64,000 nt of DNA from Lingula anatina (Eukaryota > Brachiopoda > Lingulata > Lingulida > Lingulidae), in assembly GCF_001039355.2 (NCBI RefSeq), contig NW_019775822.1:1-64000 (forward strand). Reading direction: 5' to 3'. Each line of letters begins with the position of its first letter. Positions within the stretch are counted from its first letter, which is position 1. A program made the position numbers and the translations under genes. Positions 1 through 12,100 of the stretch are shown one piece after another. Below the pieces are notes generated by a model, which saw only the letters and a list, made by a program, of their open reading frames with translations, was not told where the DNA came from and ran no database searches.

Positions 1-3000
1 AGTGAGACCAAGTTAGATGGTTAATATCAGAAGTGGGCATACCCCAGGAGTCTTTTGACCTGTTCTGGCAGTTGCAAAATCGATTGAAGTTTTTAAACGG
101 CTACAAGAATAAAATTGTCAATCATTTACCAATATTTGGCATTCTCAAGACCATCCTCTTTCTCTCTCTCCACAAACACACACACACAAACAAATACACC
201 CACTAATCAGACAATACATACATTGTATGTGCAGTATATAACTTATTTTTTGCTATCAGTCCGACGGTCAATGTTTGACCTGGGTCGGGATCCTATCACA
301 GAAGTCTCTTTGTCATACTGTCAAACAATAACCATATTGCCAACAAGCAGTCTATCGCGACGTGTTTACTTGTTTGTTCTGTTATCTAGCATTGTTCTTG
401 ATCGCAAGCTTTAAAAAAGCATAATTGGCATCACAGCTTGGAAACTAGATTGATGAATATCCAAATATGTTGGTGTCTTTTCTGTCTCTAAATAACCCTG
501 GTATAAGACGCCTATACTGGAACATCAAGTGCTCATGGAAATAGTTCCTTTTCTATTCAAATTATGAAAATACCTTTGATGACACCTTGGACCTATGAGT
601 TTGTTTGAAAGGGTGATACATGACTTACAGGTGGGTATTGGATGACTTATACCTGTAGATGGGCACTAGATGACTTATACATGTAGATGTGGTCTAATGG
701 ATTGAACTAGTGAGGCGGCATAAGGACATGTTCTAAAAAAGCTGACGTACGGACAAGTAAACCGATTTGAATACAACCTAAAAACACGAGTTAATAATAG
801 TATGAAAATGATACAGATTTTTAACCGAAAGGTATTGGATTATTCAGAGGTACCCTTTTGAAAATAATTTATCTTTATTAGTAAAAAATTACCAAATTTT
901 AATACAAGGTACGGGGACCTTGAATGGATTGGCGGTGGATTGTATTCATACTGAATTTTATTAGCATTTAGTTAATTTCAAAGAATGGTTAGGAAGGCGT
1001 CTTTGGGGTCAGTTTGTGAACGAAGGAATAATGCGAGGTTGACTTTGGACTTTAAGAAAAATGTATGGGGTACATGTACCCGAGCAAAATATAAATATGG
1101 GGTATTTGTCACCAATTATCTGTTCTTCCTGCCTATTTTGGCCGATATGCATGCCTTCTCTGTTATATTCTCATATTATATGAAGTTTGCAGAAGTAACT
1201 GTTTTACAGCCGAAGCTTGTTTCCCGAAGTGATTTCGATGCATTGTTGAGAGGTTTTATTGAGAGAGATGTAGTTGAAATGAATATAAAAAACAGCTATA
1301 TCTTTATTAAGCAAAATCGGTAAATAAACCTGTTGAGAATGATTAATGCTCAGCTGCATTATCTACAAACAATTTGTTTTGTTTTTATATCCAACAATGG
1401 CGGTGTTTTCGTACCGGTTGTGACAAAAGACCCGTCTGTAACTATGAGCATCGGAATGTTCCGTTCTGTCGAAAATAACGATCGCCCATGCAACTGACTT
1501 CGCGGAAATTAAACCTATTCTTTTTGACTAGTTGTCTCTTCAACACATTCTAAATCCATAAATTGCTTTCTGCTCGTGTTGGATTCTCATATACCACGTG
1601 TGGGCATTACCCCCAGAATACATTAATAATTCCAACATGCATCGCAGAAGAAATAAATCCAATGGTCTATGAAAGATGGTGTATTTTTGTCACGAACTAT
1701 GAACTATATGTTGATAGCCAGTGATAAAACTCAATATTCCTCAAACAATCGTCTAGACCTTGAGTAGTTAAAATCTTGACTTTGTGCGAGGCATGTGTAA
1801 ATCACACATAACATATGCATAAACGTACGGATATAGAATTTTAAAATATTCTCAGGATGTATAGAATAGCGGTTAATATTCTGGTACTACAACATAGAGA
1901 ACCGAAAGAAATTGTTGCGGAAATCTTTGGATAGACTGTCCAACATATCAAAGTTACAACAATTATAAAAATTAATAACACATCAGACTGCAGCACTTAT
2001 AAATTGTAGGACAATCTCAAAGATTTTCCGATAAAGTCATATTCAACGTCAAAAATCAGTACATATATTCTATGTCCCTATACCCAACAACAATGGTAAA
2101 CACGCGCAGTCAGTGAAGCAATTCCTGCAAAAAATTAAGAAATGGAACATACCGGTGAAAGGACCTGTCCATTTTTGTATCCTAAAAAATTCAGAAGGTA
2201 ACATTGAGATAAAAAAGATAATCTTTCCACTTACAGAGCTCTTGCCTCAGCTAACTTCCCTCTCGTTCGACCCCATGCCAAAGTGTGGAGGGGTGAGAAG
2301 AAAGGATTCATTCAAAGATTCTCTCGAGCTCTTGGTTATGGGCCGTTTGCAGAAGACGGTCCTTCATCACTTCTGACACGCACGGCTTTATACCGCGCGG
2401 GCCGTCGTCGAAACATTGCGAGGAGACAGAAGGGATGTTACGTGACATGAAGAAATTATTTTTCACCTTCGTCTGTGGCAACACTTTTCCCCTTTCTTAA
2501 AGCCAAATATGTATAAATATTCTTATCAGAAAAATTTTTTCTATTCTCTTACTTTTGAAAAAAAAAGGTATGTTATTCTAAGCTTCAGCACAGTTGTCTG
2601 TATAATATTTCATAACGTGCTATCATTTAGAATTCACACGTGGAAGTTAATGCGTGAGCGACTTGTTTATGTGCGTTTGGTTTTTGGCATGCATCTGTAT
2701 CCGTTTCTGTGTGTTTCTATCTCGGTGTGGGGGGATATGTGTATGCGTGTGCGCGCGCATGTATGTCGCCCCTCGCGCAAACCATCTGTCTCCTCATTTA
2801 AAACAAAAGCGATACGTGTCATACTTCAATTTCCCTCCCTCTAGTGTGTGACGCTTAGCATCGATAATTTATGACGAAAAGCGAAGGTAAGGTTCCTCCG
2901 TAACAAACATGGCTGGCGTGTGCAGCCGTTGAAAATAGACAGCCGAAATATCAATTGACTGTGATGGGGATCACTGGACAAAGAGCGTTCGAATAGTCTG

Positions 3001-3528
3001 GTCGCCTCAGTTTCATCGTGCGCGCTGGCCAACACGGTGAGTTAAGTGTTTAAGCTGTTTGATATTCTACGCAACTCCCCATGTTTTACTAACCTCTCTT
3101 TGGTGATAAGATCCAAAGACTCAGAAGGCGACCAATAGTGTGTTCCACTTCGTACTTCTTGTTGCTTTCAATTCGACTTCGTCTTCCCGTCCATCGCCAT
3201 CGTCTCTATATTGTCTAAGATGGTAAAATGCATGCTACTAATGTAGGATGTTTACCTTGTGGTAGTCTAACAATATATATCTGTCAGATGTGGTAGCATA
3301 GAGCGCTGACTGATGAGAGGGCAACGTGTATTCGCATGCAATATAGCAGTCGGCATAGTAGAAGTACTATCTAAACGGAGATTATCTTTTAAGTACTTTC
3401 CACCCTCAAATGTGGCAGAAATCTGTTATATCTCGATCAAAAATAGTGTATTTTCCTCCATATTTATACACAGCGCATTGTCCGCTGAAAAGGTAATGAT
3501 GTTTACAGATCATTTCTTTTTTTTTGGT

Positions 3529-3549
3529 GGGGGGGGGGGGGGGGGGGGG
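3529..3549. repeat. Poly-G run
   Basis: An uninterrupted run of about 20 G follows a run of T. Its length is likely unreliable in the assembly. No function is evident. Confidence 0.8.
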
Positions 3550-4808
3550 ATAGTCGACATGCACGCGGCGCGAGCACATTTGCAACGGGACTCCTTATGT
3601 TTGAGGTTCTAAGCTGAGTATTTCTATCGCAAGTTTCAGTAAGCTCACGTGATTAATATCCGCGGACACAAGCTCCCCATTTGTTCACTTATGACACCAA
3701 GGACAAATTAACTTGGCATCACGTTTCTTGCATGATTTCCTCATAAGGTTTATTGTCCTACCGGATACATCAAAGGACTAAAAGATAATTTTTAGTCAGC
3801 GTGTGTGGTTATTAAATACTAGTGGCTCGGTCAGACTTAGAAATGTTAGTCAAATACGAAAAATAATAATAAATAATAATAACACTTTAGTCGAACTACC
3901 TCAGCACATCGGGCATACTGCAGAAAATAATAGATTTCAATCACCAGTGAATGAAGTTAAGCAGTATCTGCAATAACACATGCATGCTAAAATTGTGTAA
4001 AAATATTTTGGACTTTTCAAATACCTGTCGCATGACGAAAGCACCTTTACATTTCATTGCTATTTTACCTGATTCAAATGTTGTGACAGTCACGTCTACA
4101 TTAGAACTGTCACAAATTATGTGGTTAAAAAACTTCTTTATCTCAAGCACTCATAGTTTGCATAAAACCAGCATAAATATCTTTTCCCCCTGAATCAGTA
4201 GCTTCATACAAACACAAGCCACACTAAGATTAAAATCTTGAAGACCAACATAAGTTATAAATTTCCCAGCATAATTCCTACATTCTGAGGTTACCGGTAA
4301 TCTACAAATATATTTGATGGTTATGTTTAAACACTGATTCGGCAAAGAAGAAATGACAGACAAAAAGAGTTCCATTGATGATAGAATATCTCAAAAGGTA
4401 AACCACGGTCGAGGTTGATAAACAACCTCAAGAATGTAAATACATGTAGCAGGGCTTGTGATTTCATCACATACAAAATGTTACAACAAACGATAGACGT
4501 CTACAAAGATAAAAAGACCGTTTTTTCTAACGAAGATACAAATCGAATTTCACTTGGATACTGGTTATTCGAACCGAAAACCCGGTGATTCAGAGCCATA
4601 AGAGAAAGTCGTTTAGATTGTTTGAAAATCAAAACAAACATTTTCTTTACCTAATAGGGGTAGCAAATGTCCATATACAACGACAATGACAAAGTGCAAA
4701 TGCCCACCTTAAAATCCGCAAAAGGGACATAACGGTGGAATCACGCAAGTTCGGTACAAACACCTGCGGAATTTCCAAACAAAATAAAACAAATATTATA
4801 GTGGTTTT

Positions 4809-5072
4809 TAGGCCCCATTCCCATAGACCCCATCGGTCTACCTGGATCGACCCTACTCTGTGGGGAGACTTGCTGACTGCAATCGGCTTAACTAAATGAC
4901 TCGCCTCCTCCTGGCGTTAAGTAGAACACAGAAAAACTGGTGATAATACATGTACGTGTATGTTGGAAACAAGAGGAGGGGAGTCATTCAGTTAAGCTGA
5001 TTGCACTTGAGGGACACCGCAGAGTTGGGTCGATCCATGTAGACCGATGTTGTGTATGGGAATGGGGTCTTA
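4809..5072. mobile_element. Foldback MITE-like element
   Basis: The left arm (about 4811-4915) and right arm (about 4974-5070) are imperfect reverse complements. Matching segments are GGCCCCATTCCCATA, CATCGGTCTACxTGGATCGACCC and CTTAACTxAATGACTC, in the same order in the left arm and in the reverse complement of the right. The outer ends are flanked by TA, fitting TA target-site duplication. There is no transposase frame inside. Related sequence occurs at 6841-7050 and as a lone arm at 11506-11606, so this is a dispersed family. Confidence 0.7.
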
Positions 5073-6669
5073 ATGTGTACTTTCCCTTTGATGAGCGTCC
5101 TTTGTCATACCATATTTCATACTGGTATAAGACGCAATGTTCACATTGTCAAATTATCAATCCATGTCTTATCGAAAAATGTAGTACATTTTTGTAGCAC
5201 GAGCAGTGATTAAGTAATACTGAGCAGTGGAAATCCTCCGTGTATGGTGTAACAATTTTAAATAGTGTCCTTGAGGAAGGGCCCAGGAGGCCGTCGAAAG
5301 GTCATGGTCAACTTTTGTTTATCTGTTTGAACCGAATTAAAGGTAGTCGATCAAAGATTTCTAGAACATGTACACTAAAAAATGATTGGGCTCAGGAGTA
5401 CGCCCTAGACACAGAATTGATTTTACAGCTTAAACTTCAGTTTTACCAAAAAAATAATAATAATAATAAGCCAGTTCCCTGGCTAAGGATGTGTGCATGT
5501 GTCTGTGAGAGTGATGTAACACTGTTCCTGATAGGGCAAGATGTGTACATGTGACCACTGTAACGTTGGCAACAAAGATGTTAGCCACTGGAAATGACAC
5601 TTTTTTTGTGAAACTGGGACCTGATTCATAAATGGTGGCTGTGATTGAGTCTTGTTCTTTTACTTACACTGTCAAGAGACAGCAATTGTTGTTTGAGATA
5701 TGTTACAGCCAAGGGGTCAGGCGTCCCATTAGAACTCTATACAAAGTGAAAGATATCCAATTAGAAGTAATTCTAGAGGGGACATGCCATATCAAAAAGA
5801 AAATTCATTGTCAATGCAGATGATACGAAACAAATGAATATTTTATTCAGTTTCTAAATATAGCTTGAACTAGTAAGGAGACGTTGAATCTATAACAATA
5901 CTGAAGCATCTTTGAAATACAAACGCCTTCTAAAAACTACTGGACGACGTATTGAAGCGAAAGCTGTACAAATGTGCTTCTTATTCTAGCCATCAACGTA
6001 CATGTATCGTTTCAATCACGACATATTTAGTGCAAATTTGCTCTCTTGTCCTGAAGAATGCCGTGTATCGACCCCAAACCCACAGGGGCGAAACTTTGAC
6101 ACGCACTGTTTTTCGAATGTAACGGACAGGAACGTCAGAATTCAAGCAACTGTGGAAAGTTAATTAGCATAACTTATATTAAGCTGTAGTTTTTAGTAAA
6201 ACACAAAGGAGAGAAGTAAAAAAATGATAAAGATAATGGCATGTACACTGTATCGTGTTTATTTTAACAGGAAGCACCTAGCATAGGCACTGGTCAAAAG
6301 ACCAGTTCACCGACAGTAATGAAATTTTTGAACAAGTGGCAATTCAGTGACAGATATTTTGAAAACAGATCGGATTCATTACAAACAATAAACAATCTGT
6401 AACCATTTAAGTGCCAAGAAACATGTTTAATAAGCTACCACAGCTGCGTTGACACAGATTTGATTAAGACGGAATATCGTTCATCAAAAGACTCGTTCAG
6501 TTAACTTGTAGACTACATAAACTAATCTGAGGTATGTTTCACAAAATAACTTAAGTCTAAGATTTAAAAAAAGAAAAACAAAACTTTTAGACTAAACTTG
6601 CAGCTCAATCTGACCAGAGATAGATCATTAGTTAATGGACTATGTATAGTATTTTGCTTGTTTTGGTCT

Positions 6670-7081
6670 ATAAGAGCGCATTCAGAACGGCGGACTAACA
6701 GATCCGCGGATCAAATATGACGACCCACTAAAAAGCTTGACGCTTAATACCCGATTAGACAACTGAATAGATTCCCCACGGGGATTATGCAACAATTATT
6801 CAACTGGGTCGGCCATATTTGATCTGCGGGTCTGTTGCATCCCATTTCTATAGATTAGATCGACCTACTTTAGATCGACCTAACTCCCTGGGGGTTCACG
6901 CTAAATAGCTGTCAGCCGGGCGGACACGAAAGTTAATTACCCCCTTACAGCTTGTAGTAGGCGGGACGGACATTTAAGTCGGATTATCTGAAAGTAATCT
7001 AGTGAGACTCCCCGCGGGGATAGATCGATCTAAAATCTATGGGAATAGAGCCTTAGTCTTCTGTTCTGAATGCGGTCTAAG
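6670..7081. mobile_element. Foldback MITE-like element, composite
   Basis: The outer terminal inverted repeats are TAAGAGCGCATTCAGAAC (6671-6688) and GTTCTGAATGCGGTCTAA (7063-7080). A second inverted pair lies inside (about 6699-6726 and 6806-6834, core GATCAAATATG/CATATTTGATC). A third pair built from CCCATxxCTATAGAT and TAGATCGAxCTA motifs lies near 6841-6890 and 7015-7050. The outer TIR resembles that of the UBE2Z-intron element (TAAGATCGCATTC). No coding capacity is visible. Confidence 0.65.
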
Positions 7082-8487
7082 TTTAGACCGATGTTCGGGC
7101 TGTTCTTATGGGGTAACGTTCTCTCTAGCCTCACGAGTTACACCGACCTCAATTAAGTCTGACTTGCACATATGCCTTTTAAGCTGAAAAGAACACGTAA
7201 TCTCCCCATTAAAAAGAGCTGCCTATCTGCGCCCCTGAACACCCATGACGGGGAAATGACCAGTTTAATGTTCATTGCTAAATAGTAATTATGAGTTAAT
7301 AATGCCCACTTGGATATCACCCTGTGTTATTAAGCTGACGTAATTTCGTTTAGGTTGAATGAACTCCTTAATTAGCAATTCATAAAGACGTAATGTTGGC
7401 AGTTTTGAAATATTAGGTGAGTGGGAACAAGGGTTATCTTACACTGAAGTATTATCTAACTGGTTCCTTCGTTTTACCAGACATTTGTGCTTCAAGTTGA
7501 ATATTCTCATGGATGTCACATCTCCAAGTGATAGAGATTAAAAGAAAGTGGAATGTTACGCAATTATGAACATGTTATCTAAGGTTAACAGAAATTAAAT
7601 CTAGCATATTAAATATCAGTTGCTATTGTGATCGATTTTCAACACTATAAGGCCTATCCTGTGAAGGCTTTCATTCATGAATTAAACAAATAATATTTAT
7701 GAAAGACTATCAAATACATCCACTTCACTGAATCACCTGTACCTGTACTTAAAAGTCTTGTGATGCTGATTAGCGTAACTTTAACATTTTGAATAGAGCA
7801 TTAACAGTGCACCAGAACCTGTTTTCTTGTCAAATTTTATCTGAAGCGCATTAAGGGGTGCTTTTCAACTTGGCAGCAAAGATAGCCATAACATCAACAA
7901 AGTACATTTTCTATCAAGTTCAATTTTTTTCGTTTATTCAATATGTATTTCTTTTTCATTTCATTTGTTTACAGTGCAATTGCTGGACAGTTTCAGGTAT
8001 ATGTAGTATACAAACACAATGACCCATTTTTCATGAGAATACAAAATGTTCGCTCTTTTTGATGTGAAAAAAAAGTAGTTTTAAAACATTTGGTTCAACG
8101 AGGCACCTTGCACAGCAATTCCCGTAGGCCTATTGTTTTACTTCAAACTGGCAAAAGCGGTTTTGAAGTTATGGTCATAACAGCATGCAAGGCAATGAAA
8201 TGGAAAGAGGGACCCAATACCTGAAATATATAAGCATTATTAGGCCTACCATTCAAAGTGCACTAAAACACTCTGTATCTATGGTTAAGATGAAATGTTA
8301 AAAACATTTCTGTATAAAATTCAAAACAGGATTTTAGAAAATTAAGATTTGATCTAGAGCAAGAAAAAAAAGACAGATAATTAATGCCTTTTCACATTTA
8401 TTCACAATGTCTTTCATGGCGAAGATTTCTTGCAGTTTTCAATGCAGCACAAAGTAACACATAACGGTAGTGTAGCCTACCTCATTG

Positions 8488-8490
<3 letters not shown>

Positions 8491-8525
<35 letters not shown>

Positions 8526-8531
8526 GAGAGA
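8491..8531. repeat. (AG)n microsatellite
   Basis: About 15 AG units followed by interrupted GA units, about 650 bp upstream of the DUOX start codon. Confidence 0.95.
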
Positions 8532-8554
8532 CGGTGATAATAGGTTTCATAAAA

Positions 8555-8632
8555 GACACGTGATGGTACCGACACGTGATGGTACCAATGCAAGGCACGC
8601 TCATTACGCAGCACAATTATGCCGATCACGTG
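8555..8632. promoter_or_regulatory. Tandem CACGTG E-boxes upstream of DUOX
   Basis: The 16-mer GACACGTGATGGTACC occurs twice back to back (8555-8570 and 8571-8586). A third CACGTG lies at 8627-8632. CACGTG is the palindromic core bound by bHLH-ZIP factors of the MYC/USF/MITF-TFEB type. The cluster is about 550-600 bp before the DUOX ATG, and a 5' untranslated exon may lie in between. A regulatory role is inference only; the 16-bp duplication could be simple slippage. Confidence 0.3.
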
Positions 8633-9133
8633 CTCTCACGCGAGAATATCATGCCCTACACAAATAAACGTGTGGCAGAAAACATTCATAACCTTTCTGA
8701 CTAATTCTTGCGATTAAAAAATGCATGCCTCTCTCTGACAGCTCTATAAACGTTCCATGATCCCGAACATTAAATCTAGCTTATCGTCCAATCTTCTTTC
8801 TTCCTATTACATAATAGGCCCCTGGAGATAAAGAAGACAAATTTTACATTTGTCACGTTTGTCACTATTACACAATAACATACCGTTTGCGCTAGTGATA
8901 TAGAAAGAATTCCTCTGACTTGTAGACCTCCCAAATGGCGCCTTCTATGAAGTGACTTCTTGTAGCTTAGCCCAGTGTTTTAAGAAGATTTTTTTTCAAC
9001 GAAGACAGAATTTGTTCATACCCTGCATTGCTCTGACCAAACACTCTCCTCAGATTAAACTTTTTGTTTCACTGATGGAATCGATTATTTCTCCTTTAGT
9101 GTCTTAGTTTGATCTTGTTGTTGTTTTCTTTAG

Positions 9134-9170
9134 GTGGCAGAAAGTGAGACTGTTCAATAAGCACAGTATA
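9134..9170 (+). other. DUOX 5' UTR part of first coding exon
   Basis: A strong pyrimidine-rich acceptor (TTGTTTTCTTTAG, ending at 9133) sits 37 bp before the DUOX ATG. This suggests that a non-coding first exon lies upstream and that the leader is spliced. The upstream exon itself cannot be identified by eye. Confidence 0.5.
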
Positions 9171-12100
9171 ATGAAGAATAAAATGCCCGTTGCCATGGAG
9201 ATGCAAATAACTTTTATATGTCTGTTGGTGGGAACGCTTAACATAGTGACAGCTACACACGCAGGTAAGATAAAGGCCCCTATAGTCACGTAAGTCGGAC
9301 GTATTTGTATATGAGGTAATTGTATATGATGTTATTTTAAGTCTTTTGGTGCTTAAATAACAGAATAAAGGTCTTTTGTGTATCAGATGTTTCAGCGTTC
9401 TTCTTTTTAGAATGTACATGTTCTTCTCTTTAATTGGCTCTAAATCATTGCTGGTAGTGTCTTGAAGAATTACTGGGCACGGAAACATCGGTCCATAGTT
9501 GTTGCTAATATTTGAGGAAGTTCGTGAATTTTGAAACGCATGATTTGTAAATTGTGACCTTGATTTCTTCATGTACCAGGTAACCCGACATGTTTTAGAT
9601 TACATGTACTTTGTCCCACAGAGGTACTTTAATTAAACCATGAGTGATCGTATTTCTTTATGATTTGTGTCGCTCGTGTTGTTTTTAAAATGTGTAATTA
9701 AAGAAGGGGGATATGTGTTTTGAAGCCGCGAATCCAGGGCCCCAATCCAGGGTCATAAGTAGACTCAAATTGATCCCCCTGGAATTGTGGCATTGTCGCA
9801 CCGGGGTATAAATTTGTACTCACTAGAGCTACTGTCATAAAGTGCTTTGCATGTTCGCGCTCGACGTACGTGACTCGGGCCCAGCCTTGTTAATTGCTAC
9901 GTAATTATATTTGTTTTGGCGTAAAATATGAATACATGTAATGATAGTAGCCAAGAAAAAAAGTTCAGTTGAAATCAATGAAAATGTAGTGTGTTTGTGA
10001 AAATAGCCTATCTAAATGATTTAACTAAACTTAAATAATGAAAATGCATTTTAAAAAGCCCTTGTAGGTGTAATTATTTTTTCAAATATGTTAAAATAAT
10101 ACATTGATTCCTATGCTAGTATTTCCTTCTTGGTACTTTATATTTTTTAATATTTGGTGGAGTACATATAAATGCATTCTTTGGCTTGTTTTTCTTTCCC
10201 AGCCTTTGGTACAGAGAGACAGCGCTATGACGGATGGTTTAATAACCTGGCCAACCAGAGATGGGGTACCAGAGGTAAGAATGGACCTGTATAGTCATGT
10301 ACTAGATGCTAGGTACTCCCATTAATCAGCCTTTATATCATGTGCATTTAGCCTTTTAAATTATCTTTAAATATCCTGAAATTAATGGAAGAAATTACAG
10401 GTGGATGGTCTGTCACTTTGGATGCTACTCTTAGTTATAATAAGTAATATACAGCTACCATAAAGGCCCAAGTCAATGACAATGAAACCCACTGACCCAC
10501 AGTGCAGACCTGCCTTGGCTTATAGTCTCATTATTTGTAGTATGAAACAAATTAATGTTTTCTCAACCTTGGATCTGGTGCTTGTTACTCATGGGTGTCA
10601 ATGACCCTTTAAAGCTCCTATCTTCTGTACATGCTTCCACAGTGACATAGTATAAGAATGACTAGCAATTAGACGCAGACTTGTCATGAGTAAACAGTAC
10701 TGAAACATCTGCAAGGACACATAAACAAATTGTTTATGTACACGTATGGTATCACTGTACTGTAGATACACAAGTTGTCCATGTGTACTAGCATCTCTGC
10801 TTAATGTTTCAAATTGATACAGAAGTTATGATGTCATTGATGAAGCAGCTCCCTCCCACAGAACTGTCATGATTTCCAATTAAAAGTGGGCAAGAACACG
10901 TATACTGTTCAGCCGCATCTCGATCTGCAAAATGTTTAAACTATATTGTTTCTAATATGTTCGACCTAGCAACTCCCTTCCAACTAGCTGACATGTAAAA
11001 TGCAAAAACACATGGGTAAGAGCACAAATGCATGCCTAAACTTGTGATACATGAACACTGTACCAGTCTTTCTGCAATATGTTTCAGAATGATATAAAAG
11101 TTACTGTAATTTTATGATATTTCCGAAAGTTTAAAAATCATTATTAATAAGAATTGTTCTTTGCAGGCTGCCATCTTCTCAATACTGTTCCACAGAGCTA
11201 TGATGACTACACATACCAACCATCTGGTCAAGGACGTCCTGCCGCCAGGGACATCAGCAATGCTGTCTTCAATGGAAGCAGCGGACTGCCCTCCTACAAC
11301 AACCTCACAGCCCTCATGGCTTTCTTTGGTAAATTAGAGGTCTCTTTTTTTCTTCCTGAAAATTCAGGATGATGTAGTGATCATGGAAATACCCCCTCTG
11401 TGCAATGGTGGTTTGTACAATATAAGCTAACTGTTGACAAACTTGGCCATTCCTATCTCTGAAGTGGTCCTTGTCCCATGAAAAAAGTCAAGGCAAAAGT
11501 GGGTGTTGGGCCCATTCCCATAGGCATCTTTGGTCTGTGTAGATCAGTCCAACTCTGCCGTGACTCTAGCTGAGTGCAATTAGCCTTACTGAATGGCACC
11601 TCTTCTCCTTTTTTACTGTGATTTGGGCCATGGGTTTACGTATTACATCCTGCAGAGACCTATATTTTGTTATTTTTTAAGGGTGCTGTTTTTGATAATT
11701 TTGAAAATTTTTGGAGCACAGAACCTGAATTAAAATAAGATGGAATCAGTCAATGGCTGGGGTATAAAACTATTGTATGCACTCATTTATGAAAAAATAT
11801 ATTTTTGATAAAAAGAATAATTTTTTTGCTTAATGGTTATCAGAAATTTGAGAACTTTTTCACTGCATAGGCTAAGAAAAAATAATGAAAATGCTTAAGT
11901 GATGCCAGAATGGTGTATGTATTTATCTTTGTGTCATATTCCAGGTCAGTTAGTCACCTACGAGATCACCTATTCTTCAATGCCAACATGTCCAGTTGAA
12001 TTGGTCAAAGTTCCTATTCCAAAGTGTGACCAAGATTTTGATCCCAAGTGCTCTGGAAGAGAGATGATGCCGTTTTATAGAGCTGCATACGATAAAAGGA

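Larger units (their letters stand above)
1..8490. other. Intergenic region, no gene recognised
   Basis: I find no convincing exon in this stretch. The open frames present are short (under about 115 codons), show no domain I recognise, and are not linked by compatible splice sites. Visible content is two foldback elements (4809-5072 and 6670-7081), a poly-G run (3529-3549) and scattered AT-rich sequence. In vertebrates a DUOXA maturation-factor gene lies head to head with DUOX; I see no multi-pass membrane exon of that kind here. A 5' non-coding exon and promoter of DUOX may lie toward the right end. Confidence 0.6.

Noticed and set aside
2113-2376. 87-codon plus frame in the upstream intergenic region
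   Set aside because: No domain, no splice context, and ordinary length for chance in this composition.
9096-9572. 158-codon minus frame overlapping DUOX exon 1
   Set aside because: It overlaps the DUOX signal-peptide exon and intron 1 in antisense, and I see no recognisable domain or composition bias in it.
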